NCBI GenBank assembly: GCA_045534235.1
Contig: JAZSJI010000078.1
Location: forward strand, 1 to 10,680
Source of the DNA: Flemingiibacterium sp045534235
GTDB lineage: Bacteria > Bacillota > Clostridia > Oscillospirales > CAG-272
Direction of reading: 5' to 3'
DNA: 10,680 nt
In this document: positions 6,040-10,680 of the stretch, piece after piece
How positions within the stretch are numbered: the stretch's first letter is position 1
Layout of the letters: the number at the start of each line of letters is the position of its first letter
Program-made: the position numbers and the translations under genes
Notes under the pieces: generated by a model
Told to the model about the DNA's origin: nothing
Seen by the model: the letters and a program-made list of their open reading frames with translations, nothing else
Databases searched by the model: none

Positions 6040-7251
6040 ATGAAATATTTTGTTTTACTCTGTGACGGTATGGCAGACTATAAAATAGAGGAGCTTGGCA
6101 ACAAAACTCCTATGTCGGCAGCAAACAAGCCGATGATGGATGAGCTTGCTAAAAGCTCGCTTTGCGGTACCGTTTCAAACGTTCCCGAGGGAATGGTTCC
6201 CGAATCCGACACCGCAAACATAGCGGTGCTTTCCTACGATCCGAAGATATACAGCAAGGGACGCTCTCCTCTCGAGGCTGTTTCTATGGGACTTACGATG
6301 CGGCCCGAGGACACCGCATACCGCTGCAACGTGGTAACGCTCAGCGAGGACGAGGAGAATTACGACGACAAGATAATCCTCGACCACTCCGCGGACGAGA
6401 TAACCACCGAAGAAGCAAGCGAGCTTATCCGCGCGATGGAGGAGCATTTCGGAACGGAGTTCCGTCATTTCTACACGGGCGTCAGCTACCGCCACTGTAT
6501 GATATGGAACAACACTCCCTCGGAGTATAATTTTATGCGTCCGCACGATATTCTCGGCAAGCGCATCGGCGAGTATCTGCCGTCGGGCGATGCGGGTAAG
6601 CCGTTTTATGAGCTTATGCGCGCAAGCTACGATATTCTTAACCACCACCCGATAAACGAGGCGCGCCGCGCACGCGGTCTGCGTCCCGCAAACTCCATCT
6701 GGCTGTGGAGCCCGGGCAAAAAGCCCGCGCTTCCGAACTTCTACGAGAAGTGGGGACTTCGCGGCGCAGTTATTTCCGCGGTCGACCTTATCAAGGGCAT
6801 CGGACTTTGTGCGGGGCTTCAGTCCATCGACGTTGAAGGCGCGACGGGCAACGTACACACCAATTTCACGGGCAAGGCGGACGCGGCTATCGAGGCGTTC
6901 GAGAACGAAAAGAATTTCGTATACGTTCACGTTGAAGCACCCGACGAATGCGGTCACAGAGCGGAGCTTGAAAACAAAATCCTCTCGATTGAGAAGATCG
7001 ACGAGCTTATTCTTCGCCCCGTATACGAGTATCTCGAGTCGACGGGCGAGGACTATAAGATAATGGTGCTCCCCGACCACCCCACGCCGATCGCACTTCG
7101 CACACATTCTATGGAGCCCGTTCCGTTCATCATATATTCCTCGAAGGAAAAGAAGAACGGCGTCGAGTGCTTTACCGAGGAAAACTGCGAGGCGACAGGA
7201 CTTTACGTTGAGCACGGACAGGATCTTCTCTCGTATATGATAGAGAAATAA
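6040..7251 (+). CDS. apgM: Archaeal-type cofactor-independent phosphoglycerate mutase (or homoserine kinase-like paralogue)
   Basis: The 403-residue protein belongs to the alkaline phosphatase superfamily branch that holds archaeal 2,3-bisphosphoglycerate-independent phosphoglycerate mutases (usually about 400-415 aa). These interconvert 3- and 2-phosphoglycerate in glycolysis using two metal ions. Visible marks are LLCDGMAD with metal-ligand Asp9, SDTANIAVLSYDP with the likely phosphorylated Ser56, GRSPLEAVSMG, HVEAPDECGHRAE, and LPDHPTPIALRTHS near the C-terminus. GAAGGA (6023-6028) is eleven bases before the ATG. It leads a unit with lepB 24 bases downstream. Some bacterial members of this branch have been proposed to serve as homoserine kinase where thrB is missing; no threonine gene is near here, so sequence alone does not settle the substrate. 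The family is certain, the exact reaction less so. Confidence 0.9.
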   Translation: MKYFVLLCDGMADYKIEELGNKTPMSAANKPMMDELAKSSLCGTVSNVPEGMVPESDTANIAVLSYDPKIYSKGRSPLEAVSMGLTMRPEDTAYRCNVVTLSEDEENYDDKIILDHSADEITTEEASELIRAMEEHFGTEFRHFYTGVSYRHCMIWNNTPSEYNFMRPHDILGKRIGEYLPSGDAGKPFYELMRASYDILNHHPINEARRARGLRPANSIWLWSPGKKPALPNFYEKWGLRGAVISAVDLIKGIGLCAGLQSIDVEGATGNVHTNFTGKADAAIEAFENEKNFVYVHVEAPDECGHRAELENKILSIEKIDELILRPVYEYLESTGEDYKIMVLPDHPTPIALRTHSMEPVPFIIYSSKEKKNGVECFTEENCEATGLYVEHGQDLLSYMIEK

Positions 7252-7275
7252 ATTTTAATTTGGGGGATAAACAAA

Positions 7276-7884
7276 ATGAATACATCTCCGAATGAAAATA
7301 TCACGGATATGGAGCCGGAGCTCCCCGAGGATAACACACCGAGAGCAAAAAAACTCATTCGCGAGCTTTACGATTGGGTTGAAATATTCGTCGCTACGAT
7401 GTCTGTAATATTGCTTGTATTCACGTTTGCCGTGCGTATCGCGTACGTCGACGGACCGTCGATGAACCAGACGCTTCACGACGGTGAAACGCTTGTCGTA
7501 AGCAACCTTTTCTACACGCCAAAGCAGGGCGATATCGTAGTTTTTCAGTCGCCCGACAGCAGTGTTGAGGGCGGTATTGTAAAGCGTGTTATCGCTACCG
7601 AGGGACAGGTCGTTGACATCGACTTTGATATGTGGCGTGTTTTCGTCGACGGAGTTGAGCTTGACGAGCCGTATGTGAACTACCTCGAGGGATACCGCAT
7701 GCGCGAGGAGGATGTCAAATTCCCGATTACCGTTCCCGAGGGACATATCTTTGTGATGGGTGATAACCGCAACTATTCGCACGACAGCCGAAAGTCGGAT
7801 ATAGGCTTCGTTGACACGCGTTTCGTATTCGGACGTGTGCTGTTTCGCGTGACTCCGCTTGATAAATTCGGTTCTGTAAAGTGA
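7276..7884 (+). CDS. lepB: Signal peptidase I
   Basis: This 202-residue S26 protease cleaves signal peptides from exported proteins at the outer face of the cytoplasmic membrane. It has an acidic N-terminus, one membrane segment at about 36-55, the nucleophile Ser62 in VDGPSMNQTL, the general base Lys103 in IVKRVIA, and the late boxes VPEGHIFVMGDNRNYSHDSR and GFVDTRFVFGRVLFR. The single anchor and length match SipS-type Gram-positive enzymes rather than the longer E. coli LepB. GGGGG at 7262-7266 serves the ATG. It is ten bases ahead of rbgA; in many Firmicutes the order is rplS-lepB-rbgA-rnhB, but here apgM takes the place of rplS. Confidence 0.95.
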   Translation: MNTSPNENITDMEPELPEDNTPRAKKLIRELYDWVEIFVATMSVILLVFTFAVRIAYVDGPSMNQTLHDGETLVVSNLFYTPKQGDIVVFQSPDSSVEGGIVKRVIATEGQVVDIDFDMWRVFVDGVELDEPYVNYLEGYRMREEDVKFPITVPEGHIFVMGDNRNYSHDSRKSDIGFVDTRFVFGRVLFRVTPLDKFGSVK

Positions 7885-7894
7885 GGAAAACGAT

Positions 7895-8764
7895 ATGCCG
7901 TCTGAAGTAATACAGTGGTTCCCCGGCCATATGGCCAAAACCAAGCGGCTCATTACGGAATGTCTGCCGCTTGTTGACATAGTTATAGAAATACTCGATG
8001 CGCGCATACCGCAAAGCTCGAAAAATCCCGACCTCGAGCGTCTTTGCGAGAATAAGCCGCGCCTTACGGTACTCTCGAAGTCGGGGCTTGCAGATCCCGA
8101 GATAAGCAAAAAGTGGCGCGAATACTACAAGTCGCAGGGTAAAGAAGCGATATTCTACGATTGCCGCGACGGTGCCAATATGAACGCTATCGAGCCCGCT
8201 ATACGCCGTGTGCTCGAGGAAAAGCTCGAGCGCTACGAGGCGAAGGGTATGACGGGACGCCATCTTCGCGCGATGATGGTTGGCATACCGAACGTCGGCA
8301 AATCCTCACTTATCAACAAGCTCGCAGGTACGGGCAAGGCGAAGGTCGAGGACAGGCCGGGCGTTACGCGCACGAAGCAGTGGATACCGACGACTATCGG
8401 CATTGACCTACTTGATATGCCGGGCGTGCTCTGGCCGAAATTTGAGGATAAGACCGTTGGCGAAAACCTCGCCATAACGGGTGCTATCAAGGATGATATA
8501 CTCGACATCGAGCATATTGCGATACTGCTTGTGGGTAGATTGAGGAGAACCGCTCCCGACAAGCTTTCGGAGCGATACAAGCTTGGCGATCTCTCGCAGT
8601 ACGACGAGCTTGAGGATTGGGAGCTTTTTGAGGTTATCGGTAAGAAGCGCGGATTTCTCATCTCGGGCGGCGAGATAAACTACGAGCGTACCGCGAATAT
8701 GCTCCTCGATGAGTTCCGCGGTGCGAAGATCGGACGAATTACGCTTGAGTTGCCGCCTGTGTAA
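7895..8764 (+). CDS. rbgA: Ribosome biogenesis GTPase RbgA (YlqF)
   Basis: RbgA is a circularly permuted GTPase that binds late 50S assembly intermediates. The N-terminal IQWFPGHMAKTKR (6-18), G1 GIPNVGKS (130-137), G2 GVTRT (156-160) and G3 DMPG (174-177) are all clear, and the C-terminal rRNA-binding region is present; 289 residues is normal. In this fold G4 comes first: the usual N-K-x-D appears as SKSG at 61-64 (VLSKSGLAD), so both the Asn and the guanine-binding Asp are changed. The G5 region near 89-95 reads DCRDGAN. GAGGA at 7883-7887, overlapping the end of lepB, serves the ATG. A 337-base repeat-rich gap separates it from rnhB, its usual partner. The frame is intact and not otherwise degraded. 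Confidence 0.94.
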   Translation: MPSEVIQWFPGHMAKTKRLITECLPLVDIVIEILDARIPQSSKNPDLERLCENKPRLTVLSKSGLADPEISKKWREYYKSQGKEAIFYDCRDGANMNAIEPAIRRVLEEKLERYEAKGMTGRHLRAMMVGIPNVGKSSLINKLAGTGKAKVEDRPGVTRTKQWIPTTIGIDLLDMPGVLWPKFEDKTVGENLAITGAIKDDILDIEHIAILLVGRLRRTAPDKLSERYKLGDLSQYDELEDWELFEVIGKKRGFLISGGEINYERTANMLLDEFRGAKIGRITLELPPV

Positions 8765-8781
8765 GATAGGGAGAAACGGTC

Positions 8782-8797
8782 GCTTTTTGAAAAAAGC
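8782..8797. repeat. AT-rich palindrome after rbgA
   Basis: GCTTTTT (8782-8788) and AAAAAGC (8791-8797) form a near-perfect palindrome 18 bases after the rbgA stop. It resembles hairpins often seen in clostridial intergenic DNA. No T-run follows on the plus strand, so it is a weak terminator candidate at best. Confidence 0.45.
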
Positions 8798-8879
8798 TCC
8801 GCAAAAACTTTACACAACGCATTCGCTGACAGAGGCTTTGGCTAAACGCTTCGATACGCTCCACCCAGCCAGGGACCTC

Positions 8880-8897
8880 GGCGACACCCGTGTCGCC
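8880..8897. repeat. GC-rich hairpin in an unexplained segment
   Basis: GGCGACA (8880-8886) pairs with TGTCGCC (8891-8897) around CCCG. The surrounding 8815-8935 has no reading frame I trust and may be part of a larger dispersed repeat. Confidence 0.5.
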
Positions 8898-8936
8898 ACC
8901 CCGGCAACCGTTTTGCGGTAATCGTCAGATTGCCAC

Positions 8937-9025
8937 ATCTTTAGCGTTTTTGGCATAATCAGCCTCGCCCTTTGGGAGAGGTGGCACGGCAAAGCCGTGA
9001 CGGAGAGGGCATAATATCTTTAGCG
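8937..9025. repeat. Double-hairpin intergenic repeat flanked by direct repeats
   Basis: The core (about 8960-9007) contains CCTC-g-CCC-ttt-GGG-a-GAGG (8963-8981) followed by CACGGC-aaa-GCCGTG (8985-8999), and GCCCT (8967-8971) can alternatively pair with AGGGC (9006-9010). This layout resembles a dispersed clostridial intergenic repeat as I remember it. The core is bracketed by identical GGCATAAT (8952-8959 and 9008-9015) and further out by identical ATCTTTAGCG (8937-8946 and 9016-9025). The direct repeats are exact and visible; an origin as target duplications is inference. Confidence 0.7.
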
Positions 9026-9063
9026 GTCGATTTGCTTTAATTGTTTTGCATTTGGCTCGTAGG

Positions 9064-9080
9064 GGCGAACTGCGTTCGCC
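9064..9080. repeat. GGCGAAC palindrome upstream of rnhB
   Basis: GGCGAAC (9064-9070) and GTTCGCC (9074-9080) form a perfect 7-bp hairpin with a TGC loop, in the context GTAGGGGCGAAC that I associate with another small clostridial repeat. It ends 11 bases before the rnhB ribosome site, so folding could affect rnhB translation. Confidence 0.6.
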
Positions 9081-9101
9081 TGATATATATTGGAGGCGTT
9101 T

Positions 9102-9716
9102 ATGGAATTTACTATTGAAAAAGAATACGCCGCGAAGGGATATAAGGTCATATGCGGCACGGACGAGGCAGGTCGCGGACCGCTTTGCGGCAACGTCGTC
9201 GCGGGCGCGTGCATACTGCCCGTGGGCATAGAACTTCCGTATCTCAACGACTCCAAAAAGCTTACGGAAAAGCGTCGCGATGCACTCTACGAGCTTATCA
9301 CGGCAAACGCCGTTTCGTGGGCGGTCGCCGAGGCGACGCCTGCGGAAATTGACGAATACAACATACTGAACGCCTCGCAGCTTGCGATGCGACGCGCTGT
9401 GGCAAAGCTTACGCCATCTCCCGACCTCACGCTCGTCGACGGCAACGTGGCGCGCGAGTTCACTATGGACACCGTGACAATCGTCGGCGGTGACGCGAAG
9501 TCGCCGTCTATTGCGGCGGCGTCGATACTCGCTAAGGTGACGCGTGACCGCGAGCTTTACGAGCTTGATAAGGCGTACCCGACGCTACTGCTTGCAAAGC
9601 ACAAGGGCTATCCCACCAAGGCACATTATGAGGCGCTTAAGGCGTACATAGCAGAGCACGGCGAAATACCGTCGATATACCGCCGCAGCTTTCTTAAAAA
9701 TCTCGATACGAAATGA
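9102..9716 (+). CDS. rnhB: Ribonuclease HII
   Basis: RNase HII removes ribonucleotides misincorporated in DNA by cutting the RNA strand of RNA-DNA hybrids. The 204-residue protein carries the full four-acid active site: Asp21 and Glu22 in GTDEAGRGPLCG, Asp113 in LVDGN and Asp131 in VGGDAKS, the last two 18 apart as in E. coli. LNDSKKLTEKRR, AAASILAKVTRDRE and HKGYPTKAHY are further family blocks. The frame is open from 9090 with a TTG, but that TTG overlaps the ribosome site GGAGG (9092-9096), so ATG 9102 is preferred. It overlaps yraN by four bases (ATGA). Confidence 0.96.
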   Translation: MEFTIEKEYAAKGYKVICGTDEAGRGPLCGNVVAGACILPVGIELPYLNDSKKLTEKRRDALYELITANAVSWAVAEATPAEIDEYNILNASQLAMRRAVAKLTPSPDLTLVDGNVAREFTMDTVTIVGGDAKSPSIAAASILAKVTRDRELYELDKAYPTLLLAKHKGYPTKAHYEALKAYIAEHGEIPSIYRRSFLKNLDTK

Positions 9717-10117
9717 GCTACAAGGGTGACATCGGAAAACGCGGCGAGGAGCTTGCCGCAGAGTATCTTATAAAAAACGGTTATAACGTTACGGCACGAA
9801 ATTTTCACGTGTCGTACGACGAGATAGATATAATCGCCGAGGATGGTGGGCATATCGTTTTCGTTGAGGTGAAGGCGAGGGCGCAGACACCCGCAAACTG
9901 TCGGTATGGCAGACCGTGCGCGGCGGTGGACTACACAAAAAAGCAAAAGCTTCTTCGCGCGGTTGGCGAGTACATTCGCCGCGAGAAGCCTCAAAAAGCA
10001 CCGCGAATTGACGTTATCGAGGTTTACTTTCCGCCGATACGTGAGGACACTCCTATTGAAATATCGCGCCTCATTCCAACTGAGATAAAGCATATACGCA
10101 ACGCGGTCCACAAGTGA
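9713..10117 (+). CDS. yraN: YraN family (UPF0102) putative endonuclease
   Basis: This 134-residue protein belongs to the small, widespread YraN/UPF0102 family with a predicted PD-(D/E)XK nuclease fold and no firmly established role; DNA or RNA processing is suspected. GKRGEELAAEYLIKNGY (8-24), Asp39 in YDEIDIIAED and the E-V-K triplet (Glu52, Lys54) in FVEVKAR show the expected catalytic pattern. Its start overlaps the rnhB stop (ATGA), so translation is coupled, and rnhB-yraN pairing is a common arrangement. The length is usual (about 115-135 aa). Confidence 0.93.
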   Translation: MSYKGDIGKRGEELAAEYLIKNGYNVTARNFHVSYDEIDIIAEDGGHIVFVEVKARAQTPANCRYGRPCAAVDYTKKQKLLRAVGEYIRREKPQKAPRIDVIEVYFPPIREDTPIEISRLIPTEIKHIRNAVHK

Positions 10118-10135
10118 CCGAGAGGAGTTTACATA

Positions 10136-10663
10136 ATGAAGAATATCCCCCTTTTTGACCTTCACTGTGACACGCTTTACAAGTGCCACGATAAGGGAGC
10201 GAGCCTCAAGGATAACGAATTTGATATATCCTTTGGGCGGCTTGATGAATACAAAAAGCACGTTCAGGTGCTCGCGATGTGGAGTAGCTGGCGCATCGAC
10301 GATGACACGGCTTACGCGCACTTTTTTGAAGCGCGCGAGCTGTTATACCGTGAGCTTGAAAATTCTACGCACCGCCTTTGCAGAAACGATGCAGAGCTTG
10401 CCGCGTGCGAGCAGGACGGCGTCGGGGCACTGTTTTTAGCGGTCGAGGGCGGCAAGCTACTCGGCGACGATATCGCGCGTCTTGACGCGCTTTACAAAAA
10501 CGACGTACGCTTTTTAACGCTCGTTTGGAGCGCGACCTGCCATATCGGCGGCGGTCACGATACGAGCGAGGGACTGACCGATTTCTGCCGCGCCGTCGTA
10601 AGACGCTGCCACGAGCTTGGCATTATCCCCGACGTGTCGCATGCATCGGATAAAATATACTAG
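10136..10663 (+). CDS. Membrane dipeptidase (peptidase M19) N-terminal part, ended by in-frame TAG
   Basis: The 175 residues before the stop match the N-terminal half of zinc dipeptidases of the renal dipeptidase (M19) family, normally about 300-400 aa. Zinc ligands His10 and Asp12 are in FDLHCDT, the bridging Glu104 in LAVEGGK, and the VSHAS stretch with His169 in DVSHASDKIY. GAGGAG (10122-10127) serves the ATG eight bases later, and yraN ends 18 bases upstream. The TAG at 10661-10663 falls where the family continues, and the same frame after it reads KIIEIS, similar to the expected helix following D-K-x-x-Y. The gene is therefore either broken by an amber mutation, affected by a sequence error, or read through; the window ends before this can be decided. 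Without the second half the protein should be inactive. Confidence 0.88.
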   Translation: MKNIPLFDLHCDTLYKCHDKGASLKDNEFDISFGRLDEYKKHVQVLAMWSSWRIDDDTAYAHFFEARELLYRELENSTHRLCRNDAELAACEQDGVGALFLAVEGGKLLGDDIARLDALYKNDVRFLTLVWSATCHIGGGHDTSEGLTDFCRAVVRRCHELGIIPDVSHASDKIY

Positions 10664-10680
10664 AAGATTATAGAAATCTC

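Larger units (their letters stand above)
8765..9101. other. 337-bp non-coding, repeat-rich gap between rbgA and rnhB
   Basis: No convincing gene is found on either strand. The stretch holds, in order, an AT hairpin (8782-8797), an unexplained segment with a GC hairpin (8880-8897), a double-hairpin element between direct repeats (8937-9025) and a small palindrome (9064-9080), each listed separately. Neighbouring genes in this block are otherwise tightly packed, so the gap looks like an accumulation of mobile or palindromic repeats inside a conserved operon. I see no obvious promoter for rnhB in it. Confidence 0.7.

Noticed and set aside
6175..7215. A 346-codon minus-strand open frame opposite apgM.
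   Set aside because: It is the complement of a clearly recognised enzyme, with no family signature or ribosome site of its own.
8810..8992. A 60-codon minus-strand open frame in the repeat-rich gap.
   Set aside because: No ribosome site or recognisable domain, and it runs across hairpin repeats.
10661..10663. TAG recoded genome-wide (for example pyrrolysine or an altered code).
   Set aside because: tadA ends on TAG followed by a terminator, and no other gene here has an internal TAG, so general recoding is not supported.

Overview
The window reads as a chromosomal segment of a spore-forming Bacillota, most likely class Clostridia (an Oscillospirales-type anaerobe). Three things point there: a SpoIVB sporulation protease, the lepB-rbgA-rnhB-yraN gene block typical of Firmicutes, and an intergenic double-hairpin repeat that resembles those I know from Clostridia. 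No lineage could be confirmed without a search. Nearly all of the DNA is coding, with strong Shine-Dalgarno sequences and short spacings.

Region 1 (1-2972) is a 2-keto-3-deoxy-gluconate (KDG) / uronic acid catabolic locus. A divergent promoter pair (62-132) drives an unidentified minus-strand gene, of which only 14 codons are visible, and a tight plus-strand operon. The operon is a KDPG aldolase (eda), an uncharacterised soluble sialidase-fold beta-propeller protein, and a PfkB-type KDG kinase (kdgK). With the re-chosen starts, the three genes are separated by single nucleotides. KdgK would phosphorylate KDG to KDPG and Eda would split KDPG to pyruvate and glyceraldehyde-3-phosphate. The propeller protein is the unknown in an otherwise clear pathway.

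Region 2 (2975-5856): a perfect 13-bp hairpin ends the operon and the convergent spoIVB (minus strand) from both sides. The 233-bp gap upstream of spoIVB holds four related GC-rich arms that can form a terminator or a competing hairpin in the spoIVB leader. Across this gap, and divergent from spoIVB, lie a membrane-anchored phosphodiester glycosidase (NAGPA/DUF2233) protein and, overlapping it by 11 bp, tadA (tRNA adenosine deaminase), followed by a good intrinsic terminator.

Region 3 (5943-10680) starts with a promoter and a 12-bp imperfect hairpin in the leader of an archaeal-type phosphoglycerate mutase gene (apgM, possibly a homoserine kinase paralogue). It continues with lepB (signal peptidase I), rbgA (50S assembly GTPase, with a degraded G4 motif), a 337-bp repeat-rich gap, rnhB, yraN and an M19 dipeptidase. 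The dipeptidase frame is cut by an in-frame TAG 17 bp before the window ends, with family-like coding continuing after the stop.

The best leads are the propeller gene inside the KDG operon, the attenuator-like spoIVB leader, the RbgA G4 change, the repeat island splitting rbgA from rnhB, and the amber codon in the dipeptidase gene.
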